Positions 35,919-44,780 of a DNA stretch of 64,000 nucleotides are shown one piece after another. Under the pieces are notes generated by a model. It worked only from the letters and a program-made list of their open reading frames with translations, did no database searches and had not been told where the DNA came from. A program made the translations under genes and the position numbers. The stretch lies in contig JAFIGX010000010.1 of the NCBI GenBank assembly GCA_017849455.1, positions 1 through 64,000 of the forward strand. The letters are read 5' to 3'. The stretch's first letter is position 1; the number at the start of each line of letters is the position of its first letter. Source of the DNA: Pseudobacter sp. (lineage in GTDB: Bacteria; Bacteroidota; Bacteroidia; Chitinophagales; Chitinophagaceae).

Positions 35919-37805
35919 ATGAAAAAGAACTGCTCTTTTTTTAAGGCAGCCCCCTATTGCCTTGCCTTAAAGATTTTTCCATTCTTCCTCCTTTCAGTTT
36001 TTCTCTTTTCAAATATTACCGTTCAAGCCCAGGTGAATGCCTATGCCCGTGTTACCAGTATTTCAGGCTTGAGGCTTAACCTTTCCAATGTGAACCAGGA
36101 CTCTGATACTTTTCAGAACGGTGACCAGATCATTGTGATGCAGATGCAGGATGATGTGATCGGCGGCAATACCGGCAACAATGCAAACTTTGGGAATCTC
36201 TCGGCCATTGCCAGTGCCGGTTATTATGAAGTGGCCACCATCAACTCTGCCAGCAACCTGCCTTCTTATATAACTATCACGGCCACCCTGCAACATACTT
36301 TCAATACGGGGAGCAATAGCCGTGTACAGATCATCAGTTACCGGAAAATGAGCACTTCCGATTATACCACCCTGGCTAATATCACGGCGCTGTCGTGGAA
36401 TGGCAATATAGGTGGAGTAGTGGCCATGCAGGTGCCGGGAATATTTACACTGGCGCACGACATTACGGTCGATGCGCAGGGCTTTCGCGGTGGCGCTGCT
36501 TCAGCAGATGTGGACGATGACTGTATGCCCGACAGTTACCGGAGCAATTCGACCAACTTTGGTGCGAAAGGTGAAGGAATATTTTGCAGAACAGCAACGA
36601 GCCAGACCAGGGGCAGGGCGCATATCCTTACCGGTGGTGGCGGAGGCTCTACCAATAATGCCGGTGGCGGCGGTGGCGGCAATTATTCTGCAGGAGGGCA
36701 GGGTGGTGCAGGCTGGACCTGTAGCGCTTCGCCCAGCGGCGGAATAGGAGGCATTGGCCTGGCAGGAAGCATCACGTACGAGCGGATCTTCATGGGAGGA
36801 GGCGGTGGCGGCGGCCAGCAAAATAATACGGTTGGGACTGCTGGTAGTAATGGTGGAGGTATTGTACTGATTAGAGCGCAGACCCTCACCACCAATTGTT
36901 CCGGTACGCGTATGATCTCTGCGAATGGCGGCAATGCGGTCAATTCCGGCAATGACGGCGCCGGCGGAGCCGGCGCCGGTGGCACCATCGTTTTGTCAGT
37001 GAATACTTTCAATATCCCCGATGGTTGCCAATTATTGCTCCAAAGCAATGGCGGTAACGGCGGCAATGTGGCGCATGCGAATTCTCATGGCGGCGGAGGT
37101 GGCGGCGGACAAGGAGCGATCATGTACCTGCAAACCATTCCTGGCAATAATGTTACGGCAGTGGTGAATAATGGCGCAGGTGGACAGAATTTCATCGGCG
37201 GTCCTACAGCAGGAAGCGGCTCCGGTCCCAATAATGCAGGCATCGTTCTCGGCAACGGGAATCCGCTTCCAGTCAACCTGATGACATTCAACGCCGGCAG
37301 GTCTGGTGATCATGCACTACTGAACTGGACTGCCACCGAATCCCGCAATACCACATTTGCTGTACAGCATTCAACAGATGGTTCCAGCTTTCAAACAATA
37401 GGTTATGTGAACGGAATATCAGGCAGCAACGTACAACAGTATCGATTCATTCATCCTAACCCGGTTGAAGGCATCAATTATTACCGGCTTGCCATGAATG
37501 ACCCTTCAGGAAGAACAAATTATTCGATAGTAGCAACTGTAAAATTCAATGGGGCCCGGCAGACTATGGTGGCATATCCCAATCCTGCCGCACAACAATT
37601 CAGTCTCATGCTCACAAAGAATGTATTATCGATCGCCGTGCTTAATATAACAGATCTCAACGGCAAAACGGTTTTCCATCAAAACTATCAACTCAATGGT
37701 AACCGGTTGTCAGTGACACTGGATAAAAAATTGACGCCAGGTATCTACACCATTCAACTGATCGCCGGCGCCGAAACTCAATATGGTAAGCTGAACATTC
37801 GATAA
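35919..37805 (+). CDS. Glycine-rich secreted protein with T9SS sorting domain
   Basis: A 628-aa exported protein: long signal peptide (LALKIFPFFLLSVFLFSNI ... TVQAQ), a beta-rich N-terminal half (VNAYARVTSISGLRLNLSNV; about 35-220), a glycine-rich middle with at least six poly-Gly clusters (GGGGGS, GGGGGGN, GGGGGGG, GGGGGGGQ; about 235-430) and a C-terminal type A sorting domain (AYPNPAAQQFSLMLT ... GIYTIQLIAGAETQYGKLNI). A fibronectin-like module (LPVNLMTFNAGRSGDHALLN) lies between. The sorting domain directs export through the type IX system and attachment at the surface. The substrate or partner is unknown; a structural or adhesin role is possible. Strong terminator directly downstream. 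Confidence 0.88.
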   Translation: MKKNCSFFKAAPYCLALKIFPFFLLSVFLFSNITVQAQVNAYARVTSISGLRLNLSNVNQDSDTFQNGDQIIVMQMQDDVIGGNTGNNANFGNLSAIASAGYYEVATINSASNLPSYITITATLQHTFNTGSNSRVQIISYRKMSTSDYTTLANITALSWNGNIGGVVAMQVPGIFTLAHDITVDAQGFRGGAASADVDDDCMPDSYRSNSTNFGAKGEGIFCRTATSQTRGRAHILTGGGGGSTNNAGGGGGGNYSAGGQGGAGWTCSASPSGGIGGIGLAGSITYERIFMGGGGGGGQQNNTVGTAGSNGGGIVLIRAQTLTTNCSGTRMISANGGNAVNSGNDGAGGAGAGGTIVLSVNTFNIPDGCQLLLQSNGGNGGNVAHANSHGGGGGGGQGAIMYLQTIPGNNVTAVVNNGAGGQNFIGGPTAGSGSGPNNAGIVLGNGNPLPVNLMTFNAGRSGDHALLNWTATESRNTTFAVQHSTDGSSFQTIGYVNGISGSNVQQYRFIHPNPVEGINYYRLAMNDPSGRTNYSIVATVKFNGARQTMVAYPNPAAQQFSLMLTKNVLSIAVLNITDLNGKTVFHQNYQLNGNRLSVTLDKKLTPGIYTIQLIAGAETQYGKLNIR

Positions 37806-37808
37806 GCA

Positions 37809-37841
37809 ACCCCCTGGCCAATCATGGCCGGGGATTTTTTT
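37809..37841 (+). terminator. Strong intrinsic terminator after T9SS protein
   Basis: CCCC-T-GGCC (37811-37819) pairs with GGCC-GGGG (37826-37833, near-perfect) and is followed by seven T residues (37835-37841). Confidence 0.85.
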
Positions 37842-37908
37842 CCCTTCCTGATATTTTGTATATTCAGGGGAGATATTGCTGTCCAAAAGCATTTCATCGT
37901 ATGCCAAT

Positions 37909-38127
37909 ATGAAACAAGGGAAACACCTCCTTCTCCTGAGCCTTATCTTCAGTGTGATGCTCCTGACCGGTTTTATTGCACCGGCCAGCTCGAAAAAAAA
38001 TGCAGGGCCCGGAAATACTATTCCCTCTGATCAGGGCGATTCAACGCGAACGGCTGTTTCGACTTTGGATAAATTGAATATTTGTACCTTCTCTGCAGCT
38101 CAGGATACTGATTGTATTGAATGGTAA
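37909..38127 (+). CDS. Possible small secreted peptide
   Basis: From ATG 37909 the frame gives 72 aa with a good Sec signal (MKQGKHLLLLSLIFSVMLLT ... APASS) and a short polar tail ending in two Cys-containing turns (NICTFSAAQ, DTDCIEW). It overlaps the convergent reductase gene by 28 bp at the C-termini. Small exported Cys-pair peptides occur in Chitinophagaceae, but I recognise no family. The signal peptide is the main support. Confidence 0.4.
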   Translation: MKQGKHLLLLSLIFSVMLLTGFIAPASSKKNAGPGNTIPSDQGDSTRTAVSTLDKLNICTFSAAQDTDCIEW

Positions 38128-38684
38128 AAAAGCAATACAACGCCGGTGCTGAACGTCCGGGTCTGGGATAATTGCAGGGGAATGCTGTGTTGCAATTCCC
38201 TGAAAAGCGCTTTGCCTCTGCCAATGGCCACGGGGTGCATCCAGATCTGGAATTCATCTACCAGTTTTTGACGTACCAGTGAATCCACGATCTGACCACT
38301 CCCATACGTGATCATATCCCTGCCCGGTTGATCTTTCAACAACCGGATCTCTTTGGCGATATTTCCCTTCACCAGTCGTGAGTTATTCCATATAGGTGTG
38401 GTAAGTGATCTTGAAAAAACGACCTTGGTGTAGCGGTTCATCATATCTGCAAAATCGATGTCTTCCCTCGATGAATGGAGGTCGCCTATTTTTGCCGACC
38501 AGTATCTTGCCATGGCGTCATAGGTGATCCTGCCGAGGAGGATGGTATCGGCCCTTCCGAGCAATTCGGAAGTGGTCATGGCCATCTCTTCGTTCCAGCA
38601 CCTGAAATGCCAATCCAGTTCACATTGCGGCCCGGCCATATAGCCATCGAGGGTCATATTCATTGAAACGATAACCTTGCGCAC
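38100..38684 (-). CDS. RibD/dihydrofolate-reductase-like protein
   Basis: A 194-aa cytoplasmic protein of the bacterial bifunctional deaminase-reductase C-terminal (RibD_C) family, DHFR-like fold. Blocks: VIVSMNMTLDGYMAGPQCEL (N-terminal strand and substrate loop), ADTILLGRITYDAMARYW (NADPH-binding), YGSGQIVDSLVRQKLVDEFQ (second nucleotide-binding segment) and WMHPVAIGRGKALF. The family includes many stand-alone reductases of unknown substrate, so no reaction is assigned. Divergent from a GlxA-type regulator, with a -7 box at 38727. Confidence 0.88.
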   Translation of the reverse strand: MRKVIVSMNMTLDGYMAGPQCELDWHFRCWNEEMAMTTSELLGRADTILLGRITYDAMARYWSAKIGDLHSSREDIDFADMMNRYTKVVFSRSLTTPIWNNSRLVKGNIAKEIRLLKDQPGRDMITYGSGQIVDSLVRQKLVDEFQIWMHPVAIGRGKALFRELQHSIPLQLSQTRTFSTGVVLLFYHSIQSVS

Positions 38685-38726
38685 TTCGTTTGCTTTATTG
38701 ATTGGTGGAATGATAACAAAGCACTA

Positions 38727-38734
38727 CAAAAGTA
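38727..38734 (-). promoter_or_regulatory. -7 box for RibD/DHFR-like gene
   Basis: Minus-strand TACTTTTG (38734-38727) matches TAnnTTTG and lies 43 bp before the start codon. No -33 TTTG at the expected distance, which suggests activator control, perhaps by the divergent regulator. Confidence 0.35.
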
Positions 38735-38915
38735 TCTATGGCCCTGAAAACCGGCGGGGGGCAGAACCGACTTTAAGAGGGTGATTTTGCGACCTGGCCT
38801 GCTGGCAGAATTGACTTTGTTTCTTATCTTTAATACCGCAAACTGCTCTAAACATTCGTCCAGTAGGGCGATACCTCAACCGGCTCGATCTTTATCGTAA
38901 AAGCATTCTACTGAT

Positions 38916-39896
38916 ATGAAACACGTATCTATCCTGGTCCCTGAAGAGGCAGTAATGGCCGCCATTGTAGACCCGCGCACGATGTTCACCGGGGTGAATG
39001 AATTCCTGGAAGCTGCCGGGCATCCACCGGCATTCCAGGTGCAACTGGTAGGACTGACGTCGGAAGTCCGCCTGCACAATAATATCTTTTCCATCCACAA
39101 TGATATTTTGTTGAAGGACCTGAAAAAGACAGACCTGGTCATCATCCCGGCTCCAACCGGCGATCTGAAGATGGCGATCGAAAAGAACCGGGCTTTCCTG
39201 CCCTGGATCATAGATCAATACAATAAGGGTGCTGAAGTAGCCAGTCTTTGTATCGGTTCCTTCCTGCTGGCAGCTACCGGCCTGCTGAACGGTAAAGAAT
39301 GTTCAAGCCATTGGAGAACGGCCGGCCTTTTCAGGGAAATGTTCCCTGAAGTGGATCTTGTGGATGGTAGGATCGTCACAGAACAACAGGGCTTATATAG
39401 CAGCGGCGGCGCCTCTTCTTACTGGAACCTCTTATTGCACCTGGTAGAAAAATATGCAGGCCGTGAAATGGCCATCACTGCGGCCAAGGTATATGCACTG
39501 GAAATAGACCGCAAAACACAATCGCCTTTCGTGATGTTCAACGGGCAAAAAAGCCATGCCGATGAACCGATCAGGCAGGCGCAGGAATTCATCGAGAAAA
39601 ATGTCGCGGAAAAAATATCCGTAGAGGAGCTCGCCATCAAATACGCGATCGGGCGAAGACATTTTGAAAGAAGATTCAAGAGCGCCACTAACAACACACC
39701 GGTTGAATATATACAACGGGTAAAGATCGAGGCAGCCAAAAAACAACTGGAAAGCACCCGCAAAAATGTGAACGAAGTGATGTACGATGTAGGTTACTCC
39801 GATACAAAGGCTTTCCGCACCGTCTTCAAAAAGATCACCGGGCTTTCACCGATCGAATACAGGAACAAGTATAATAAAGAAGCGGCTATAGCCTAG
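38916..39896 (+). CDS. GlxA-type AraC-family transcriptional regulator (second copy)
   Basis: A 326-aa regulator with the same two-part layout as the gene at 13410: DJ-1/PfpI-like N-terminus (VASLCIGSFLLAATGLLNGK with the Cys elbow; GLYSSGGASSYWNLLLHLVE) and AraC double HTH (VEELAIKYAIGRRHFERRFK; VGYSDTKAFRTVFKKITGLS). Both copies start MKHVSIL and share long identical stretches, so they are paralogues. Divergent from the RibD/DHFR-like reductase, its likely target. Confidence 0.92.
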   Translation: MKHVSILVPEEAVMAAIVDPRTMFTGVNEFLEAAGHPPAFQVQLVGLTSEVRLHNNIFSIHNDILLKDLKKTDLVIIPAPTGDLKMAIEKNRAFLPWIIDQYNKGAEVASLCIGSFLLAATGLLNGKECSSHWRTAGLFREMFPEVDLVDGRIVTEQQGLYSSGGASSYWNLLLHLVEKYAGREMAITAAKVYALEIDRKTQSPFVMFNGQKSHADEPIRQAQEFIEKNVAEKISVEELAIKYAIGRRHFERRFKSATNNTPVEYIQRVKIEAAKKQLESTRKNVNEVMYDVGYSDTKAFRTVFKKITGLSPIEYRNKYNKEAAIA

Positions 39897-39949
39897 CCTT
39901 TCAACCCATTATATCGAATTATATTCTATGTAAATTCCGATGATCTGTA

Positions 39950-39985
39950 TTTTATTCTAAAACTTTAGTAAATTACAGAATAAAA
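39950..39985. promoter_or_regulatory. Inverted repeat upstream of DUF1624-type gene
   Basis: Perfect 9-bp arms TTTTATTCT (39950-39958) and AGAATAAAA (39977-39985) around 18 nt, 15 bp before the ATG at 40001. The position suits an operator or a leader hairpin. Confidence 0.4.
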
Positions 39986-40000
39986 CAACCAAATCGGAGT

Positions 40001-41212
40001 ATGTCTACTCAGGCAATGCCTTCTTCCCTGACTGCTGCGGCCGGCAAACGAATTGAATCCATAGATCTTTTAAGAGGGGTAGTGATCATCATCATGGCGC
40101 TTGATCATGTGCGCGATTTTTTTCATGGCAGCGCATACCTCTATGATCCAACAGACCTTTCACGTACCAGTGTTCCGATCTTTTTCACCAGGTGGATAAC
40201 ACATTTCTGTGCTCCTGTATTCATATTGCTCGCAGGCGTGTCTGCTTATCTGTATGGAGCGAAGCGGAACAGGAGGGAACTGGCTTATTTCCTGTTTACC
40301 CGTGGTCTCATCCTGCTGTTGGCAGAGTTCTTTATCATCACACTTGGCTGGACCTTCAACCCCGCTTATCCCGTTTATATTTTGCAGGTGATATGGGCAA
40401 TCGGGATCGCCATGATGACACTGGCCTTATTGGTCTTCCTCGACAAACGATGGGTCCTGCTCATCGGCATACTCTGTATTGCAGCACATAACCTGATGGA
40501 TAATATTCATGCGCCCAATAATAATTTCCCTTCCTTTCTCTGGTCCGCTGTGCATGAGCCGCGCTTCTTCAGCTTCGGGCCTATAGCCATGTTCGTGGGT
40601 TACCCGGTATTGCCCTGGATCGGTGTGATCGCTATCGGGTATAGCCTGGGAAGCACCTATGCTAACGGATACGATCAGTCGAAAAGAAAAATGATCTTAT
40701 TGACCACCGGGTTGGGCATGACAGCCCTTTTCATTGTGGTAAGGCTGATCGATACTTATGGGGACCAGGCGCATTGGTCGGCCCAGAAAAATACCGTCTT
40801 CACTTTCCTCTCTTTCCTGAATACCACCAAATATCCGCCATCCTTCCTCTATCTCCTGATGACACTGGGGCCAGCTCTTATTTTTCTGGCGTATGCCGAA
40901 AAGCCGTTGAATAGTTTGTCGCGCCCCCTCGTGATCTTCGGCCGGGTGCCCATGTTCTTCTATGTGATACATATCTATTTCATTCACCTGCTGGCGATGC
41001 TGGCGGCTACCATGACCGGTCATAAATGGAGCGACATGGTGCTTACCGGCTGGGTAACGGCCAATCCGCAATTACAGGGTTATGGTTTTTCCCTGCTGAT
41101 TGTGTATCTTGTCTGGATTGGTGTGATCCTTGTATTGTATCCATTGTGTAAATGGTTCGACAAATACAAGCGTGCGCATGTTGGCCAGCAGAAATGGCTG
41201 AGTTATTTCTGA
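40001..41212 (+). CDS. DUF1624 / heparan N-acetyltransferase-like membrane protein
   Basis: A 403-aa inner-membrane protein with about ten transmembrane helices. The N-terminus IESIDLLRGVVIIIMALDHV, HVRDFFHGSAYLYDP, and HFCAPVFILLAGVSAYLYG are hallmarks of DUF1624/YeiB-like proteins related to heparan-alpha-glucosaminide N-acetyltransferase; the Asp/His in ALDHVRDFFHG correspond to conserved loop residues. These proteins are thought to move acyl groups across the membrane to a glycan or lipid. No acyl donor or substrate gene is adjacent. It is followed 9 bp later by a phosphoesterase gene in the same direction. Confidence 0.85.
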   Translation: MSTQAMPSSLTAAAGKRIESIDLLRGVVIIIMALDHVRDFFHGSAYLYDPTDLSRTSVPIFFTRWITHFCAPVFILLAGVSAYLYGAKRNRRELAYFLFTRGLILLLAEFFIITLGWTFNPAYPVYILQVIWAIGIAMMTLALLVFLDKRWVLLIGILCIAAHNLMDNIHAPNNNFPSFLWSAVHEPRFFSFGPIAMFVGYPVLPWIGVIAIGYSLGSTYANGYDQSKRKMILLTTGLGMTALFIVVRLIDTYGDQAHWSAQKNTVFTFLSFLNTTKYPPSFLYLLMTLGPALIFLAYAEKPLNSLSRPLVIFGRVPMFFYVIHIYFIHLLAMLAATMTGHKWSDMVLTGWVTANPQLQGYGFSLLIVYLVWIGVILVLYPLCKWFDKYKRAHVGQQKWLSYF

Positions 41213-41221
41213 GAAATATTT

Positions 41222-41953
41222 ATGGTCAGGACCATTGTGATAGGAGATATCCACGGTGCTTTGAAAGCGCTCCGGCAATTGCTGCAGATCCTCCACCTTC
41301 ATGAAGATGATCTACTGATCTTCCTCGGAGATTACGTGGATGGCTGGTCGGAGGCTGCACCATTGATCAGCTTCCTCATTGATCTCGATAAAAAATACAA
41401 TTGCATTTTCATCAAGGGGAATCATGATACATGGTGCCAATCCTGGTTGGGCGGAGAAGAGGCAGACCCCGTTTGGTTATTCCACGGCGGACAATCGACA
41501 GTGGAAAGCTATAGTAAACTCAGCAGGCCGGAGAGAAAGAAACATCTTGCCTTTTTTGAACGGATGAAACTGTATCATACCGACGAACAGAACCGCCTGT
41601 TCATCCATGCAGGGTTCTCTTCCATGCACGGCCCTGGACTTGAAACATATCCATCCAATTTTTACTGGGACAGAACACTTTGGGAAATGGCGCTCGCCAT
41701 CGATCATCGGATCGACAGGGATTCAAAATTCTATCCGAAGCGATTACTGCTTTTCAGGGAGATCTACATCGGCCATACCCCAACGCTGAACTACGACACT
41801 GAACTGCCCATGCAAGCCTGCAATGTCTGGAATATGGACACCGGCGCCGCATTCGGCGGAAAACTATCGGCAATGGACATCGATACCAAAAGACTATGGC
41901 AATCCGATTTCACCCTGTCGCTTTACCCCGGAGAAAGAGGCAGGATCAGGTAG
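41222..41953 (+). CDS. Calcineurin-like metallophosphoesterase (PrpA-like)
   Basis: A 243-aa cytoplasmic phosphoesterase. Metal motifs: VIGDIHGALKAL (residues 6-10), FLGDYVDGWSEA, IKGNHDTWCQSW, FIHAGFSS and YIGHTPT. The order and spacing match bacterial serine/threonine protein phosphatases of the PPP family (PrpA/PrpB type), which are two-metal enzymes; diadenosine-tetraphosphatase activity is an alternative in this group. It starts 9 bp after the membrane acyltransferase-like gene, so the two are likely co-transcribed; a functional link is not evident. Confidence 0.9.
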   Translation: MVRTIVIGDIHGALKALRQLLQILHLHEDDLLIFLGDYVDGWSEAAPLISFLIDLDKKYNCIFIKGNHDTWCQSWLGGEEADPVWLFHGGQSTVESYSKLSRPERKKHLAFFERMKLYHTDEQNRLFIHAGFSSMHGPGLETYPSNFYWDRTLWEMALAIDHRIDRDSKFYPKRLLLFREIYIGHTPTLNYDTELPMQACNVWNMDTGAAFGGKLSAMDIDTKRLWQSDFTLSLYPGERGRIR

Positions 41954-42142
41954 GTAATATTTGATTATCTTCCACCAAACGGATTCCTTTCCACGAAATA
42001 TCCAATTTAAGGACTTACCCGGACGGAAGCAGTATTATTGAGCATACTGGAATTCGTACGCTGTGGCCCAGTCAATACATTATACATGGGATCTAAACTG
42101 CTCCCTTTTTTCGGAAGGTAGAGAGTGAATGGTTTTAACGGT

Positions 42143-42177
42143 TTTGATTGTCAAGTTGAAGAAATTCTCTATATTTA
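42143..42177 (+). promoter_or_regulatory. Weak promoter candidate for the toxin island
   Basis: TTTG at 42143-42146 and TATATTTA at 42170-42177 (one mismatch to TAnnTTTG) with a 23-bp spacer, 22 bp before the ATG at 42200. Confidence 0.3.
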
Positions 42178-42199
42178 CATGAACTCCTGGCCTTAACTG

Positions 42200-43546
42200 A
42201 TGAGGAATTTTATCCTATTTCTGCTACCAATTATTCTGACCTATACCTGGCAAACTGCATTTTGTCAGAATAGACCAGCACCTCCAATTTTTACTCCATA
42301 TTCACCTGTTTCACCCAACCTAAATCAGAAAAGGAACTGGAACAATTTATTGCCCATTAGTCCCACCAATGTGTTCATGAGCCAACGAGATCAATTTCAA
42401 AAGGTTAATCAGGAATTGCTTCGGCAGCAACAGCAGGCAGAAAGTATTAGAAGTAGGGATAGAGAAGATGATGTAGCATATAATCGCATAGCATATTTGA
42501 GAGTGCAGCAACAGTATCGCCAGGCGTTTGACCAGATAATGGGAATGGATGGCGATAACTTTTCAATCACCAAGGCGGTGTTTCTTGTTGAAAATGTATT
42601 TTATGATAATTGCCTTTCATTTGCGGAATATATAAAAACAATAAAAGCGAAAACTGACTTATGTAAACAAATCATGAAGTCGGAAAATCTAAATCCAGAT
42701 AATGATCTTGCGAAGAACTATGCCATACAAAAACTGTTCTCTGGTAGAGCAAAGATTTTTGATAAGCATACCAAATCATGGCAACCGGTTAAACCATTCC
42801 GGTATGATTTCGAAGACTTCCGGGCAGAAAAAGATTGGACAAGAATGTTTGTTGTGAAGTTGTTGAATTCGGGTACAGGTCAATGTCACTCACTCCCCTT
42901 ATTGTATAAGATAATAGCAGAACAATTAAATACTACTGCCTGGCTATCGACCGCACCTGAGCATTCTTATATCAAATTCCCATCGGGCAATGGAAATATT
43001 TATAATTTTGAAACTACTCAAGGAAAGATAGTTTCCGACCAGGCGATAGTAATGTCTGGCTACATCACTCCCGCTGCTATCAAGAACAAGATGTATATGG
43101 ATACTTTGGGAAGGCAGCAACTAATTGCTCAAATGCTGGTAGACTTGCTTCAAGGGTACAAGGAGAAGATTAGAGGATATGACCTATTTGCAGAAGAAAT
43201 AGCAGATCGAATATTAGTCATCAATCCGAATAACATAATGGCGTTGATGATGAAAGCAGATATGACGGCATTCCGTTTTGAATATTCGGCTAACAATATC
43301 GGGAGGCCGCCAATAGGTAAGCTGCCTGAATTTCCTGAATTATTTAAGCTATACAATGAGCGTAATGATCTATATGATCGCATAGATAATTCGGGTTATC
43401 AGGCAATGCCGGCGCAAGCATATCAGCAATGGTTACAGTCCTTGAAAGAGGAAAAGCGAAAGCAAGAGAGTGAGAAACTACGGGAAGAAATTAAGCGCAT
43501 GGTAATGAGCCCTAACAAACCAATATTGATCAATAAAAAGAACTAA
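42200..43546 (+). CDS. Secreted transglutaminase-like protein A
   Basis: A 448-aa protein with a Sec signal (MRNFILFLLPIILTYTWQTA ... FCQ), a Pro/Gln-rich N-terminal segment (about 25-85), and a papain/transglutaminase-like core: SGTGQCHSLPLLYKIIAEQL (Cys229), WLSTAPEHSYIKF (His255) and NIYNFETTQG (Asn269). The Cys-His-Asn order and spacing equal those of the paralogue at 45971. The block around Cys resembles SirB1-type transglutaminase-like proteins. A TPR-like tail (ILVINPNNIMALMMKADMTA) and a charged C-terminal coil (EEKRKQESEKLREEIKRM) follow. Peptidase or transamidase activity is inferred. First gene of the AT-rich toxin island, 25 bp before the shell-less Rhs tip. Confidence 0.75.
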   Translation: MRNFILFLLPIILTYTWQTAFCQNRPAPPIFTPYSPVSPNLNQKRNWNNLLPISPTNVFMSQRDQFQKVNQELLRQQQQAESIRSRDREDDVAYNRIAYLRVQQQYRQAFDQIMGMDGDNFSITKAVFLVENVFYDNCLSFAEYIKTIKAKTDLCKQIMKSENLNPDNDLAKNYAIQKLFSGRAKIFDKHTKSWQPVKPFRYDFEDFRAEKDWTRMFVVKLLNSGTGQCHSLPLLYKIIAEQLNTTAWLSTAPEHSYIKFPSGNGNIYNFETTQGKIVSDQAIVMSGYITPAAIKNKMYMDTLGRQQLIAQMLVDLLQGYKEKIRGYDLFAEEIADRILVINPNNIMALMMKADMTAFRFEYSANNIGRPPIGKLPEFPELFKLYNERNDLYDRIDNSGYQAMPAQAYQQWLQSLKEEKRKQESEKLREEIKRMVMSPNKPILINKKN

Positions 43547-43571
43547 AACTCTTATCCCAGACGATATTTTT

Positions 43572-44768
43572 ATGAGTTATATATCAAAGCTTAAATTCTT
43601 GCTGGCCCTCGGCCTTTTTTTGGTTGCGCATTGTATATTGGCACAACAACCCAATCCTTTCAGAAGTATCGGCAAGAAGACAGAAGTAATGGATCTTAGC
43701 AAAGGAAAGTATATTGAGATTTTCGAGAAAGATTCATTGGAACGAATAGGATCCGTAATAGTTAATAGACATACAAGGAAAATTGAAAAATTTGTAGATG
43801 AGAGTTCATCGATGGAGAACCCTTCGGATAATTCTCAGCAGAGTAGATTTTTTTCAGTTGATCCAATTGCTGCAAAGTTTCCCTATTATTCTCCTTACCA
43901 GTTTGCAGGCAATATGCCTATATGGGCAAGCGACCTGGATGGATTAGAACCAAATTTTCGACATAAAAGTAATGGGATTAATGGTGTAGGATTATTCGAC
44001 CCGGGTCAACTATCAGGTATTCAAAGACACTCGACCGTTCTTACAATTGGAAAAGAGGGGAAACAGTTTCAGGTCCAATGGTTGCTTAATAATGGTGGAG
44101 AGGCGATTGGTTATCTTGCTTCCAGAGTTATTCCAGAGGAAGAATATAAACAACTGTATGGTGGAACAGGGAAGGGCTTACAGGAATCGTATGTTATTGA
44201 ATTGGATAAATTTTTTGAGTTTGGCAGAAATACCAATCAATATTACGAATCTAGCCGAAATACTGAATTAAATGACGTGATGTATGGGGAAATTGAAAGG
44301 GATCCGATTAAGAGTTTATTTGATCCAAGAGCGTGGTTGATGGGTAGAGTAATTGGCGCCACTGGTAAGTTAGCGAGCCAGTTTCTTAGCCTTAGTTCGA
44401 GGCTCTCAGCACTTGAAACCAGCATTTTAAGCCAATCAAAATCCATCATAAATTCAAAAGAATTTGAGTCAATTAAAACTGCTTATGAAAAGGGCATAGC
44501 AGCAGAAGTGAAAATCAAAGGCACTACAGTAGTTTTTGATCCTAATTGGACATATTCAGAAGCAATGACATTGCATTCAGAAGGCGGGTTCTTATTAGGT
44601 CCAAAAGCGTTTACTGCTAAAGGAGGAGTCGAACAGACCATCCTATGGGAAGTTGCCAGATTAAAAACTCAGAGTACAGGATTATTAGGGGTTGATCAAA
44701 CCAGAGCGTTTACTCAAAGTGCTGAACAAATATCTGAGAGGCTACTGCCAGAATTGAAAAAGAAATAG
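43572..44768 (+). CDS. Shell-less secreted Rhs-type toxin tip
   Basis: A 398-aa protein that starts with its own Sec signal peptide (MSYISKLKFLLALGLFLVAH ... ILAQQ) and, after a short beta-rich stretch (KYIEIFEKDSLERIGSVIVN), goes directly to the terminal Rhs core motif SRFFSVDPIAAKFPYYSPYQ, FAGNMPIWASDLDGLEP (about residues 96-132). The YD-repeat shell is absent. The remaining ~260 residues form a variable C-terminus; the last ~90 (WTYSEAMTLHSEGGFLLGPK, TILWEVARLKTQS) are the probable toxin domain, family not recognised. The gene appears intact, unlike the tip at 1551. A Cys4 zinc-ribbon immunity-type gene starts 12 bp downstream. Confidence 0.72.
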   Translation: MSYISKLKFLLALGLFLVAHCILAQQPNPFRSIGKKTEVMDLSKGKYIEIFEKDSLERIGSVIVNRHTRKIEKFVDESSSMENPSDNSQQSRFFSVDPIAAKFPYYSPYQFAGNMPIWASDLDGLEPNFRHKSNGINGVGLFDPGQLSGIQRHSTVLTIGKEGKQFQVQWLLNNGGEAIGYLASRVIPEEEYKQLYGGTGKGLQESYVIELDKFFEFGRNTNQYYESSRNTELNDVMYGEIERDPIKSLFDPRAWLMGRVIGATGKLASQFLSLSSRLSALETSILSQSKSIINSKEFESIKTAYEKGIAAEVKIKGTTVVFDPNWTYSEAMTLHSEGGFLLGPKAFTAKGGVEQTILWEVARLKTQSTGLLGVDQTRAFTQSAEQISERLLPELKKK

Positions 44769-44780
44769 ACCACCATCAGT

